NCBI GenBank assembly: GCA_965247175.1
Contig: OZ252006.1
Location: 3,100,001-3,164,000, forward strand
Direction of reading: 5' to 3'
Source: JANQMX01 sp965247175
GTDB lineage: Bacteria > Pseudomonadota > Alphaproteobacteria > Kiloniellales > DSM-21159
DNA: 64,000 nt
The translations under genes were made by a program, and so were the position numbers. The notes beneath the pieces are model-generated. The model saw only the letters and a list, made by a program, of their open reading frames with translations, did not search any database and was not told the origin of the DNA. Numbering within the stretch: the stretch's first letter is position 1; every line of letters begins with the position of its first letter. Positions 17,181 through 25,703 of this stretch are shown here, in pieces.

Positions 17181-17358
17181 GGTTTTTGTTGGGCGCCTTG
17201 CGGCGCTGTGCGGCACCGGCCCACACCCCCGCCCGACCAACCCATGCCATGGTACCCTAGTGGGTTGGTCGGGCGGGGGGTGTGGACTGGACCCGAATGG
17301 CGCGCCTCCGTGAGGAGACACCGAGCTAGTCTGGCGCCGGCGCGCCCAAAAAAGAACC
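17181..17358. repeat. palindromic intergenic element, copy B
   Basis: It starts GGTTTTTGTTGGGCGCC and ends GGCGCGCCCAAAAAAGAACC, so the ends are inverted repeats. The central arms are 17221-17244 and 17261-17285, complementary apart from one bulged G. The loop contains ATGGTACCCTAG, shared with copy D. The right side holds GGCGCGCCTCCGTGAGGAG and ACACCGAGCTAGT, as in copy E (same orientation). It lies between convergent panC and the DUF4864 gene. Confidence 0.83.
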
Positions 17359-17370
17359 GGGCTGGCCCCG

Positions 17371-17796
17371 CTAAGTCACCGCGTCCGGGGCCTTGCGCAT
17401 GACCACGCCGTTGATGCGCCAGGTGCCGTCCGGCTGCCGCTCCATCAGATAGGAGCCGATCTCGACCTCTCCGGACGGTCCGACGAACAGCACGTCCTGC
17501 ACCAGGCGGCCCTCGATCTCGACCACGTCCTGAAACTCGAAGGACTGCGGCCGGTAGACCGAAGGATAGCCCTGCTTCACCATGCGCATGAAGTTGTCGG
17601 CGCTGCCGAACATGCGCCGGATACCCGGCGAAGCGTACGAAAAGGCTTCGACCCCGTCATCGCGCTGGAAAGCCGCGATCTGATCGCTGATCACCTTCTG
17701 AATAGCCGTCGAGTCGTCTGCGGCCGCCTGCTGCTGCGGCAAGCCCCAGGCCAGCACCATGACGGCCAAGGCAAGAAAAAGCGTTCTTGCGCGCAT
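17371..17796 (-). CDS. DUF4864-type exported protein
   Basis: A 141-residue protein with a Sec signal peptide (about residues 1-26, LFLALAVMVLAWGLP to QAAADD). An NTF2-like alpha+beta domain follows, as in DUF4864 proteins: AIQKVISDQIAAFQRDDGVEAFSYASPGIRRMFG and the tail DGTWRINGVVMRK. Function is unknown and location probably periplasmic. ATG at 17796 is preferred over the GTG at 17811 because GGGAG lies 8 bp before it. It is flanked on both sides by palindromic elements B (3') and C (5'). Confidence 0.8.
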   Translation of the reverse strand: MRARTLFLALAVMVLAWGLPQQQAAADDSTAIQKVISDQIAAFQRDDGVEAFSYASPGIRRMFGSADNFMRMVKQGYPSVYRPQSFEFQDVVEIEGRLVQDVLFVGPSGEVEIGSYLMERQPDGTWRINGVVMRKAPDAVT

Positions 17797-17865
17797 GGTC
17801 TCGTCTCCCACTGCTTATCCGGAAGAGACTGGACCGCAAAGCGGACAAGTCCAGGGGATAAGGGG

Positions 17866-18067
17866 GAGTCTTGTTGGGCGCCTTACGGCGCTGTGCGGCG
17901 CCGGCCCACTCCCCCACCCGGCCACCCACGGGATCGTACGCTATGGGTGGCCGGGTGGGGGAGTGGGCTGGCGCCGTATGGCGCGCCACGGTCCTAGCGG
18001 TAATCCGCATCGGAGCAGGCGCGCCCTAGAAAGACTCCTGGGGATGTAAGCCAGTGTCGGCGCGCCC
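17866..18067. repeat. palindromic intergenic element, copy C, with half-element tail
   Basis: The ends GAGTCTTGTTGGGCGCC and GGCGCGCCCTAGAAAGACTC (17866-18037) are inverted repeats with a copy-specific GAGTCTT tip. The central arms, 32 bp each, are 17897-17928 and 17944-17975 with one G-T mismatch and a 15-nt loop. A tail (18038-18067) ending in GTCGGCGCGCC resembles the tail of copy E and looks like the remnant of a second element. It lies upstream of the DUF4864 gene and just after the 3' end of the lipoprotein gene. Confidence 0.8.
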
Positions 18068-18073
18068 GTGGGC

Positions 18074-19171
18074 CTAACGCACGTAGACGTGCACCTCGTC
18101 GACCTGCGCGGCGGGCGTGGTGGTCGACGACAGCGAGACGCGCTCGGCCGGCAGGCCCATGCTCATGAGCGAGCGCAGCACTTGCTCCGCGTGGCGCTGG
18201 GTGCGGCCGGAGGCCAGAGCGACCTGCGCCGGCGTGCCGGTGGAGGGCGCGACGCCGACCAGGTCGAAGCCGGCATTAGGCCGCCGCTCGAGCGCACGGT
18301 TGACCGCGCTGAATAGCGCCTGCTCGTACTGCACCTGCGGCTGGTCGAAACGGATGACGACCAATGGCGCGGTGCGCCCGACCAGCGAGGCGCCTCCGCC
18401 GGGGAAGGGCGGCGGCGGCACACCGAAGGCGCGGTTGGCCAGGCTGCCGCCGAGATACTCGCCGTTGCGCACCGCGACCGACAGGGCCGTCAGGTTGGCG
18501 CGCTCGGTCGCCGTATAGCTGGTGGTGCGCTGGATGTCCTCGGTCAGCTCGGTCATCAGCCGGTCGATCAGAACGACGGTCTGGTTGACCTCGTCCTCCA
18601 GCACGGCGAGCTGCCGGTGGTCTTCGTCGACGGCGCCGGAGAGGCCGTAGGTCGCCCGCGTGGCGCCGAGCATGTAGGCGGCCAGGGTCGAGGTCGAGGC
18701 GCTGTCGTTGGACAGCCCGGTCATCTCGGAGAGCTGCACCTCGACGCGCTGCAGCTCCTGCTGCGCCTCGTTCCACATGGCGACGAGATTGGGGTTGCCA
18801 GGCGTGGTGCCGACCTGAAGGCGCGCATTTATGTCGCCGACCAGGGTGTGATAGATGCCGGCCGTGCTGCGTGCATTGGTGCGCAACTGCTGAAGGCGGC
18901 CGTTCTCGTTGCTGAGCTGGCCCTGCAGGCGCTGCAGATCGGCGCGCAGCTGTTGCACGCGTTGGCCTACGGCTGTCCCTGTCGGCTGTCCGGGCGTGAC
19001 CCCTTCCGGCTCGAAGGTGCCGGTGCCGAGCGCCGGGCCTGCTGTTCCTTGCGCGAAAACCTCGGTGCCTTGCTCGTCGGCCGCCGGAAGGAAAACGTCG
19101 TCGAAGGTGGAACAACCAGCGAGCATTCCGGCCACACAAGCGACCAGGATGGTTCGTCGGGGCACTGACAT
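18074..19171 (-). CDS. OmpA-like lipoprotein with coiled coil
   Basis: A 365-residue lipoprotein. The signal peptide and lipobox LAGC place lipidated Cys at residue 20. A Pro/Gly-rich linker (25-65) is followed by a heptad coiled coil (about 68-105, VQQLRADLQRLQGQLSNENG), a helical middle region (110-260), and a C-terminal domain (about 268-365). That domain follows the OmpA_C pattern: VIRFDQPQVQYEQALFSAVN, then FDLVGVAP, SGRTQRHAEQVLRSLMSMGL and PAERVSL. The peptidoglycan-binding residues are only partly conserved, so this is an OmpA-like call rather than a firm one. A GAGAGG site precedes ATG 19171. It probably links outer membrane and cell wall. Confidence 0.72.
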   Translation of the reverse strand: MSVPRRTILVACVAGMLAGCSTFDDVFLPAADEQGTEVFAQGTAGPALGTGTFEPEGVTPGQPTGTAVGQRVQQLRADLQRLQGQLSNENGRLQQLRTNARSTAGIYHTLVGDINARLQVGTTPGNPNLVAMWNEAQQELQRVEVQLSEMTGLSNDSASTSTLAAYMLGATRATYGLSGAVDEDHRQLAVLEDEVNQTVVLIDRLMTELTEDIQRTTSYTATERANLTALSVAVRNGEYLGGSLANRAFGVPPPPFPGGGASLVGRTAPLVVIRFDQPQVQYEQALFSAVNRALERRPNAGFDLVGVAPSTGTPAQVALASGRTQRHAEQVLRSLMSMGLPAERVSLSSTTTPAAQVDEVHVYVR

Positions 19172-19449
19172 TCTGCCTCTCAAACCCTGATTCTTCGACC
19201 CCACGCCGTGCCTTTTTCTCTTCTGTCTCAAGCGACTAGGCGCTGTGTTCCGGAGTCGGACTCCCGATTTTTCGCGAGTGTAGGTTATGGCCCGGATCGG
19301 TACAAGCAGCAATTCCCGCGCAGTTAAGCGTTGAAGCCGCTAACGACTCGTTAAGTGTTGAAGCCGTCAAAGCGCCTGCATAAGTGTTGCACGGTCGCGG
19401 GCCTTGACGTAGGTTCCGCCCCTCTTTCGCCGGGGTCCTCCCGGCCGAT

Positions 19450-19526
19450 GCGCCCGTAGCTCAACTGGATAGAGCGTCTGACTACGGATCAGGAGGTTGG
19501 GAGTTCGAATCTTCCCGGGCGCGCCA
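19450..19526 (+). tRNA. tRNA-Arg (anticodon ACG)
   Basis: A 77-nt cloverleaf. The acceptor GCGCCCG pairs with CGGGCGC, discriminator G, and CCA is encoded. The D arm is GCTC...GAGC; the anticodon stem TCTGA/TCAGG encloses loop CTACGGA with anticodon ACG at positions 34-36. The T arm GGGAG-TTCGAAT-CTTCC contains the invariant TTCGA. ACG is deaminated to ICG by TadA and reads CGU/CGC/CGA. It stands alone in the intergenic space. Confidence 0.97.
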
Positions 19527-19668
19527 TCCTTCGCTCTTCGAGCTTCGGGTGGCTTACGCCAGTATGGCACCAGAACGCGTTAGAGCGAGGCCTGCCCTTC
19601 GTCGCCTTGGCGAAGTAGGTCCGGTTCAGTTCCTCTCCAGGCGCGACCAGCTATCTTTTGTCTGGAGT

Positions 19669-21498
19669 TTAACCGGCCCGACTGGCTTGGGCGTGATCGC
19701 CGACCCGCCATTGGATCGTTCGCTCGGGACGATAGCTGCAGAAGAGTCCCGTCCGGACCGAGTTGGAGAGGTGCCGGCCGAGCTGCGGATCGGCTTTCTC
19801 GATACGACGGATCGCGTGGCGGATGCGCCAGGTCACGGTAGAGCGGGCGCGGTCTGCGAGGTCGCCCATTCTGCGGTCGCGGCCGCCGATGCCGAGCGCC
19901 TTCGAAAGCTCCTCGATCAAGAGGTCCAACTCGCTCCGTGCGCGCTCGGCCCGGCCGATGTCGTTCGCGTCTTCCGCCTCGGCCAGCTCCTCCTGAAGCG
20001 CACGGATGCGCAGCTTCACGCTCTCGCGGCCGCGATCGTCGAGCACGGCCTCGCCCGTGTCCGCGTCGACACGCCCGGCGAGATCGAAGCAGTGGAACTC
20101 TTCCCCGGGCCGTGCCAAGAGCCGCGACAGATCGTTCAGCCCCTTGAGCTTCGGCAGCGAGATTCGCCTGCCGTCGAAATCGATCTGCCAGCCGTCGCCA
20201 TCGGGCGACAAGGCTGCGTCCGCTGCCGACCGCGCCGGACCCTCAGGCGCGCCGGACGGCCTGTCGAGGACCTTGGCGCCGAGAAGCTGCGCGCCTTCAG
20301 CTATGAGATCGATGTCTTCCTGGCGCCGGAAGGGGTTGTAGGTGATCAGCCATTCGAAGGCCTCGCCCGGTTCCGGCTCGCGCCCGCGGGTGATGCGCCG
20401 CCGGAACTCGAAGTCGAAGGTCGCGACCAGGCTCTGCGCCTTGTCCCATTGGCCGAGCTGCGCGCAGGCGATGGCCGAAAAGGCGGGGCCGTCGATGATC
20501 GTCACACCGGCCGCCTGTTCTGCGGTTGCCAGCGCCGTTGCGAAGTCGCGCATGACGAAGGGCGGAAAGGCGGCATAGGCGTAGTAGTAGTTGGGATGGT
20601 AGGGGTTGAGGCGAACCGCTTTGTCGGCATGGACCGCTGCCGCTTCGGGACGCCCGAGAAAGACATCCATCGTGACGAGCTGAATCAGAAGCTCGGCGTC
20701 GTTTGGGGCGAGAGCCAGCGCTCGGTCGGCGTACCAGGCCGCGCGGCTGAACTCTCGGCGGTAGAGCAGGATACGCCCGAGTATGAGGTGCAACCTTGGA
20801 TCGCGATCGTCGAGCGCCAGCGCCTGATGTGCAAACTCGTACGCGCGTTGCCCGATCTCCTCGAACTCCTCCCAGAAGTCGCAGCTCCACTCGTTGAACC
20901 AAGAGAGCGCCACGCCCCCCAATGCGGCCGCGGAGTCTGGATCGCGATCGAGCACCTGGTTGAAGAGAGCGCGCGCCTTCTCGTCCGACTCGCGGGTTCC
21001 CGTCTTCAGAAGATCGTATCCGCGCGCGACGATCTCAAAGTCGTCGAGCGTCTCCGCGTGGCGCCGCCGGCTTCGCCGCAAGACGTCGCCGAAGAGCTGC
21101 GCCGAAAAGGTGGCGGCGATGCGGCCCGTCACCTCTTCGATCACACTGCGCGGGTCCTCGGCGCAGAGCTCGAGGCTCTCATGCCACACAGGGGTCGCAT
21201 CCGCCCCTGCGATGAGGGTCACGGAGAGCCGCGCCGCGCCGCCAACCACCAGCAAATGGCCCTTCAGAAGGTAGTCGGCCCCGAGCCGGCGCGCCGCCTC
21301 GCCCTCGGGCAGCCTGTCCACCGCCGAGGCTGACTGGGCGGCGATCACCTCGATGCCACCGAAGCGCGTGAGCTCTCCAATCACGGCTTCGCCGATAATC
21401 CGGGCCAGCGGTGCGCGCGCCGGATCCTCGCCGTCATAGCGGAACGGCAGCACGGCAATGACCGGCGCGACTCTCGAGCTTCGGCCTTCGGCGTTCAT
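19669..21498 (-). CDS. TolB-like/TPR regulatory protein with conserved C-terminal module
   Basis: A 609-residue soluble protein without a DNA-binding winged helix at the N-terminus. Residues about 10-130 form a TolB-N-like domain (VIAVLPFRYDGEDPARAPLARIIGEAVI, then the GADYLLKGHL strand). Residues about 165-400 contain TPR-like helical pairs. The C-terminal 170 residues (RISLPKLKGLNDLSRLLARPG to TVTWRIRHAIRRIEKADP and RTGLFCSYRPE) match a recurrent module found at the end of TPR or AAA regulators; I know no name for it. The start ATG 21498 follows a GAGG-containing site. It is divergent from the winged-helix/TPR gene at 21750, suggesting a paired regulatory unit. Confidence 0.7.
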   Translation of the reverse strand: MNAEGRSSRVAPVIAVLPFRYDGEDPARAPLARIIGEAVIGELTRFGGIEVIAAQSASAVDRLPEGEAARRLGADYLLKGHLLVVGGAARLSVTLIAGADATPVWHESLELCAEDPRSVIEEVTGRIAATFSAQLFGDVLRRSRRRHAETLDDFEIVARGYDLLKTGTRESDEKARALFNQVLDRDPDSAAALGGVALSWFNEWSCDFWEEFEEIGQRAYEFAHQALALDDRDPRLHLILGRILLYRREFSRAAWYADRALALAPNDAELLIQLVTMDVFLGRPEAAAVHADKAVRLNPYHPNYYYAYAAFPPFVMRDFATALATAEQAAGVTIIDGPAFSAIACAQLGQWDKAQSLVATFDFEFRRRITRGREPEPGEAFEWLITYNPFRRQEDIDLIAEGAQLLGAKVLDRPSGAPEGPARSAADAALSPDGDGWQIDFDGRRISLPKLKGLNDLSRLLARPGEEFHCFDLAGRVDADTGEAVLDDRGRESVKLRIRALQEELAEAEDANDIGRAERARSELDLLIEELSKALGIGGRDRRMGDLADRARSTVTWRIRHAIRRIEKADPQLGRHLSNSVRTGLFCSYRPERTIQWRVGDHAQASRAG

Positions 21499-21749
21499 GT
21501 CCTCGCACCTCACATTGTGAGGCCCAACCTCACGTCTATAGGGATGAAAGGCGACTGAAATGCCGCCCGCAAGACTAATGCATAGCCCCAGCCGTCTCCA
21601 ACCGGCTTGGCAAGCCATTGGCAAGTCACAGCCACGCGATCATGGCCGTCGAGACGATGCAGATCTGTGAGCGGAGCAACGCTGGGCGGCGCAGCAGCCG
21701 CCTAACTGTATAGAAACAAACGTCTGTGAGCTGTTATCAAGTGTTGACG

Positions 21750-23024
21750 ATGGAAATGCGATCTCCGGCGACCGGCGAAGCTTCGGCGCCATCGGCCGGC
21801 CGTGATCATACGACCGGCCGCCTGCCGTTCGACATTGCCGGCTGGACCTTCGACCCGACGTCGCGGTCACTAACACAGGGCCCTCTGACGAAAAGGCTGA
21901 GTCCGCGCGCGGCGCGGCTCCTCGAGGTTCTGGCGCGTACGCCCGGCGAAGCGGTCCGTCGCGACAGTCTCATGGACGAGATCTGGCCCGATGTGATCGT
22001 CGGCGACGACAGCCTGACTCAGGCGGTCGCGGAAGCGCGCCGCGCCTTCGGCGGAGACGGAAAGCGGCTGATCGAGACCATCTCAAAACAGGGCTATCGG
22101 CTCCGCGCATCCGGTGTCGCGAAGGCAACGTCACCTCCGCTGGGAGAGCATGCCTTCGATCTCGAAGCCTACCTCTCCTGTCTGGAAGCCCGGAACGCAT
22201 TGGTGCATGGCGGTCACGACATGGTGGCAACCTACACCGCGCTCACCCGACAGGCGGCGCTCGCTGCGCCCGACTTCGCCTTCGTCCGCGCCGAGCACGG
22301 CATCGCGCACTGCTATCAATGGCTCTACCAGCAGGACGACAGTGAGGAGTCGGTGGCGGCCTTGGCGGAAGCGGAGGCTGCGCTCCTGCTCAGTCCCAAT
22401 CTGGCACTTGGGCTCACGGCGAAGGCCTTCGCTCATAGTATTCTTGGCCACGCAGATGAGGCCGTTCGTGCGCTCGGCGCGGCCCTGCGACGGGACCCGA
22501 ACGATGCCTACATTCACCTGCTGGGCGCGCGGATCATGTTTACGTTCGGAGAATACCCTGCCGCCGCCACCTTGGCGGAACGGGCGGCGCAGCTGAAACC
22601 CGATTGCATCTGGTGCCTCTTTTTCGGGGCGCGTGCGGCGGCCGCATTCGACGGGCCGCGGAGCAAACGACTGGTGGCCGAATGCCTGCGCCGGGTCAGA
22701 GCGCGCCTTGCAATCGATGCGGACGACCCGCGCGCGCAGAACCTGCTGGGGCCGCTCCTGGCGATGCTGGGACAGCGGGACGAGGCCGTCGCGGCGATCG
22801 AAGCGCAGTCCGACCGGACGACGACGCTGCAGGTCTACGATGCCATCGGGTTTGCGATGATCGGCAAAGCGCGCGAGGCGATCGAGGCCGTCCGTTCCCT
22901 TGCCGAACGCGGTTGGACGCACGCCGCCTGGCTAACGGCGGAACCGGCCTTTCAAAGCCTGCACGGCGACCGCGGGTTCCGGGCCACGCTGTCACACATG
23001 GAGCAGGTCCCAGCCGGCGCTTAG
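21750..23024 (+). CDS. winged-helix (Trans_reg_C) transcriptional regulator with TPR domain
   Basis: A 424-residue protein. An OmpR/CadC-type winged helix occupies about residues 28-120: LPFDIAGWTFDPTSRSLTQG, ARLLEVLARTPGEAVRRDSLMDEIWPDVIVGDDSL and the wing IETISKQGYRLRA. A C-terminal TPR-like region (about 135-400) ends in WTHAAWLTAEPAFQSLHGDRGF, a common end of such proteins. There is no transmembrane segment, so it is cytoplasmic and probably ligand- or protein-responsive. It diverges from the TolB/TPR gene across 251 bp. The start is ATG 21750, with an in-frame ATG at 21756 equally possible. Confidence 0.8.
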   Translation: MEMRSPATGEASAPSAGRDHTTGRLPFDIAGWTFDPTSRSLTQGPLTKRLSPRAARLLEVLARTPGEAVRRDSLMDEIWPDVIVGDDSLTQAVAEARRAFGGDGKRLIETISKQGYRLRASGVAKATSPPLGEHAFDLEAYLSCLEARNALVHGGHDMVATYTALTRQAALAAPDFAFVRAEHGIAHCYQWLYQQDDSEESVAALAEAEAALLLSPNLALGLTAKAFAHSILGHADEAVRALGAALRRDPNDAYIHLLGARIMFTFGEYPAAATLAERAAQLKPDCIWCLFFGARAAAAFDGPRSKRLVAECLRRVRARLAIDADDPRAQNLLGPLLAMLGQRDEAVAAIEAQSDRTTTLQVYDAIGFAMIGKAREAIEAVRSLAERGWTHAAWLTAEPAFQSLHGDRGFRATLSHMEQVPAGA

Positions 23025-23039
23025 GTCCATCCGGGCAGG

Positions 23040-23068
23040 AAAAACCGGGCCGCACGAGGCGGCCCGGT
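23040..23068 (-). terminator. intrinsic terminator of the amt operon
   Basis: On the minus strand, stem ACCGGGCCGC/GCGGCCCGGT (10 bp, 5-nt loop) is followed directly by TTTTT. It lies 28 bp after the stop of the 53-residue membrane protein gene, so it ends the amt transcript. The same hairpin may also serve the converging regulator gene, without a T-tract on that side. Confidence 0.9.
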
Positions 23069-23095
23069 CAAGTTCGTTCGGAGGATCTGTTGCCC

Positions 23096-23257
23096 TTACT
23101 TGTGCTTCTTGTAGCTCTCTTCTTCCTTCACCGCGCCGTAGGCGATGGCGCCGAAGCAGACCACCACAGAGATCAGCAGGATGATGACGGGCGAGGCGCC
23201 GCCGGCGCCGGTGAAGATCGCTGTCGCGTTCTCCCAAGAGTCGATGGGTGAACCCAT
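23096..23257 (-). CDS. small single-pass membrane protein linked to Amt
   Basis: A 53-residue protein, MGSPIDSWENATAIFTGAGG then ASPVIILLISVVVCFGAIAYG then AVKEEESYKKHK. It has one hydrophobic helix (about residues 21-41), a short acidic/polar N-terminus and a charged Lys/Glu C-terminus. It starts 48 bp after the amt stop and is followed by an intrinsic terminator, so it is co-transcribed with the transporter. The family is not recognised. Co-operonic position suggests an accessory subunit or modulator of the transporter (inference). Confidence 0.72.
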   Translation of the reverse strand: MGSPIDSWENATAIFTGAGGASPVIILLISVVVCFGAIAYGAVKEEESYKKHK

Positions 23258-23305
23258 GAGTCTCGTCCTTTCCTTCAAGTTAGATCGTCGTTGCCGAAGG
23301 GGCCG

Positions 23306-24655
23306 TCATTCGGCCGGCGCCGGCGCGGGCTTGGCCGCCGCCGGCGTCGTCTCCATGCCCTCCGGGTAGGCGAAGGTCGGCACCTTGGCGAGGTCCATGC
23401 CCATGATCTCGACACTCTCCGGAATGCGCAGCAGGCCGACCTTCTTGAGGATCAGCGAGACGACATAGCCGGGGATGAAGCCGAGCAGCAGCATGGAGAC
23501 CGCACCGATCAGCTGGCCCATGAAGTTGGTGTCCGGATAGTCGCCGTTGGGATAGCCGGAGCCGAAGACACCGAAGGCCAAGACGCCGAACAGGCCGGCG
23601 AAGCCGTGCACGGAGACCGCGCCGACGGCATCGTCGATCTTGAACTTGTCAGCGAGCCACTTGGCACCGAGCGGTGCGATGATGCCGCCGCAGATGCCGA
23701 GCAGGAAGGCCAGAGGCGGCCAATAGACGTCGAGACCCGAGGCCGCCGAGAAGATGCCGGCCAAGGCACCGGACATCATCCAGAAGGGATCCCGAGTGGC
23801 CAGCCAGCCGCCGATGATGCCGCCGCCGAAGCACATGAGCGTGTTGAAAGCGACCGACGAGAGCGTCGTCTCATTGCCGAAGATCGTCGTCCACTGCCCC
23901 GAGCCGTTGTAGATGATGCAGCCGCCCAGGAACCCGAAGAAACCGACGATCAAGAGCATCAGGCCGAAGGTCGCCATGGGCACGTTGTGCGGCAGCAGGT
24001 CGTCGGGCGAGGAGCCGTCGGGGGCGAAGCGGCCGATGCGCGGGCCGAGGTTGATCAAGACACCGAGCGCGAAGAAGCCGGCGATCATGTGCACGGCACC
24101 TGCGGCGCCGAAGTCGTGCCAGCCGAACTCGGTCAGGAGCCAGCCGTCGCCATGCCAGGCCCAGGAGGCGCCGATGATCCAGACCACCGAGCCGAGCAGG
24201 ATGGCGAGGATGAGGAAGCCTGAGAGCTTGATGCGCTCGATGACCGCGCCCGAGAAGATCGAGGCCGTGGTCGCGGCGAAGAGCGCGAAGGCGCCCCAGA
24301 AGATGCCCGTCGCGTTATCGGCCAGGTTCGGGCCCATGGCGTCCGACCAGGGCACGCCGCCGGTTTCCATCGAGAAGCTCGGCAGGCCGCCGGGTGATGC
24401 GAGATAGAACCACCAGCCGAAGAAGAAGAAGGTCGGGATCATGAACGCGAAGGCCAGGATGTTTTTGATGCCTGACGCCAACACGTTCTTTTTTCGAGAT
24501 GCGCCCATCTCGTAGGCGAGAAAACCCGCGTGAATGACAAACATGAAGGCGATGCACCACCAATAGAAGACCTCCATGTTGATCGTGGTGGTCCAACCGC
24601 CTGCCTCTTCGAGCGCGGCGACTTTCGCCGCCAACTCAGCCAATTCCTGTTCCAT
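23306..24655 (-). CDS. amt: ammonium transporter (Amt family, divergent type)
   Basis: A 449-residue Amt/MEP/Rh protein with 11 hydrophobic helices. It has the family landmarks: MNVVYEM-like YWWCIAFMFVIHAGFLAYEMGASR, the pore His pair in AAGAVHMIAGFFALG and AVSVHGFAGLFGVLAFG, and GGCIIYNGSGQW. The N-terminus is unusual: it has no signal peptide and begins with a short heptad helix (MEQELAELAAKVAALEEAGG). It is quite unlike the glnK-linked amtB at 59449 in this window. No P-II gene is adjacent; instead a 53-residue membrane protein follows. ATG 24655 has an AGGGAG site. Transport of ammonium is inferred from family. Confidence 0.9.
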   Translation of the reverse strand: MEQELAELAAKVAALEEAGGWTTTINMEVFYWWCIAFMFVIHAGFLAYEMGASRKKNVLASGIKNILAFAFMIPTFFFFGWWFYLASPGGLPSFSMETGGVPWSDAMGPNLADNATGIFWGAFALFAATTASIFSGAVIERIKLSGFLILAILLGSVVWIIGASWAWHGDGWLLTEFGWHDFGAAGAVHMIAGFFALGVLINLGPRIGRFAPDGSSPDDLLPHNVPMATFGLMLLIVGFFGFLGGCIIYNGSGQWTTIFGNETTLSSVAFNTLMCFGGGIIGGWLATRDPFWMMSGALAGIFSAASGLDVYWPPLAFLLGICGGIIAPLGAKWLADKFKIDDAVGAVSVHGFAGLFGVLAFGVFGSGYPNGDYPDTNFMGQLIGAVSMLLLGFIPGYVVSLILKKVGLLRIPESVEIMGMDLAKVPTFAYPEGMETTPAAAKPAPAPAE

Positions 24656-24736
24656 TGTTTTGCTCTCCCTTTGGACAGAAGAGCGTTTCGCCCCCTCGCG
24701 AGAATTTTTTATTACTGAAGTGAAACACATAATTTT

Positions 24737-24767
24737 GCGCCTGCGAAGTGAAAAATGCTGCAGGCGC
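24737..24767. promoter_or_regulatory. inverted repeat in the amt leader
   Basis: GCGCCTGC (24737-24744) and GCAGGCGC (24760-24767) form a perfect 8-bp stem with a 15-nt A-rich loop, about 82-112 bp before the amt start codon. No T-tract follows on either strand in the right place for a terminator, so an operator or leader hairpin is possible. The surrounding 24656-24780 is A/T-rich for this genome and should contain the amt promoter, though I see no consensus -35/-10 or sigma-54 site. Confidence 0.35.
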
Positions 24768-24782
24768 GAAAAGGCGCAGTTG

Positions 24783-24818
24783 AAAAACGAGCGGCGCCGC
24801 CGGACTGGCGACGCCGCT
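24783..24818 (-). terminator. intrinsic terminator after the alpha/beta hydrolase gene
   Basis: On the minus strand, stem AGCGGCGTCGCC/GGCGGCGCCGCT (12 bp, one G-U pair, 5-nt loop AGTCC) is followed by CG and TTTTT. It starts about 43 bp after the hydrolase stop and insulates the amt leader from it. Confidence 0.85.
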
Positions 24819-24860
24819 AAGTGGACTTAGGCTAGAGGAAGAAGAGGCGCCTGAGGCGGC

Positions 24861-25703
24861 TCAGCGTGCGGCGATGGCAGAGCCCGTTGCGCGCACGTGC
24901 CGGACGACGGCCCGGTTGACCGGCTCGGCATGGGTCACCGGCCCCATGTGGCCGGCGCGCTTGATCTCGACGCGGCGCGAGTGCCGCAGTCGGGCATAGA
25001 GCAGCTCCGCCACCTTGCGGGTCGAGGCGGGCGCATGCTCGCCCACCATCAGGAGCACCGGCATGTCGAGCCGCGCGAAGTCCTCGTCGGCCACCGGCTC
25101 TTCCAGCAGCGCATGGAAGTCGAGCAGCGCCTTGGGGCTCCAGCGCAAGAGCGCATCCCTCAAGTTCGGCCGCATGCCTTCCCAGGCCCCAGGGCCGCAC
25201 CAGTAGTCGATGAAGCTCTGCATGGCCGCATCGTAGTTGCCGGTCGCGATGCCGTTGCGCACGTCGTCGACGATACCTTCGATCTCAGCCAGCTCCTTGG
25301 CGGCAGCCGGGCCGGCCGCCTTGAGCAGGTAGAAAGCCGAGGGCTCGTAGAGCGAGAGGCTCGCGACCGCGTGCGGCCGGGCGAGCGCGGCATGCAGCGC
25401 CACACCGCCACCGTAGGAGTGCCCGACCAGATGCGAGGGCTGCGCCCCGTCATCCAGCAGGCTGATGATGTGCTGCGCTTCATCGGCGAGCGAGAAGGCC
25501 TTGGTGCCGGGCCAGGGCCCCGCGCTGACCGTGCCGTACTGCTCGGGCGCCAAGAGCGCGGCATCGGGCGCCAGGGCTTCGGCCAAGGCGCGCCACTGGC
25601 CGGCGCCGGAACCGGAGCAGTGCAGCGCAATGACCGTCTCGATCTCCTGCGGGTCCGGCACGTAGGGCTCAGGCACGAGCTTCAGGCAAGCGCTACTAGA
25701 CAT
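24861..25703 (-). CDS. alpha/beta-fold hydrolase
   Basis: A 280-residue alpha/beta hydrolase. The nucleophile elbow is GHSYGG (Ser about residue 94), the oxyanion region is HCSGSGAGQW, the acid is likely Asp/Glu near VLLMVGEHAP, and the catalytic His is in KRAGHMGPVTHAEPVN. There is no signal peptide, so it is cytoplasmic. The substrate is unknown; homologues include esterases and C-C hydrolases. It is transcribed alone and ends at its own terminator. Confidence 0.85.
   Translation of the reverse strand: MSSSACLKLVPEPYVPDPQEIETVIALHCSGSGAGQWRALAEALAPDAALLAPEQYGTVSAGPWPGTKAFSLADEAQHIISLLDDGAQPSHLVGHSYGGGVALHAALARPHAVASLSLYEPSAFYLLKAAGPAAAKELAEIEGIVDDVRNGIATGNYDAAMQSFIDYWCGPGAWEGMRPNLRDALLRWSPKALLDFHALLEEPVADEDFARLDMPVLLMVGEHAPASTRKVAELLYARLRHSRRVEIKRAGHMGPVTHAEPVNRAVVRHVRATGSAIAAR

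Noticed and set aside
19367..19570. 67-codon frame giving GKIRTPNLLIRSQTLYPVELRAH
   Set aside because: This is the well-known false translation of a tRNA gene; it lies antisense across tRNA-Arg at 19450-19526.
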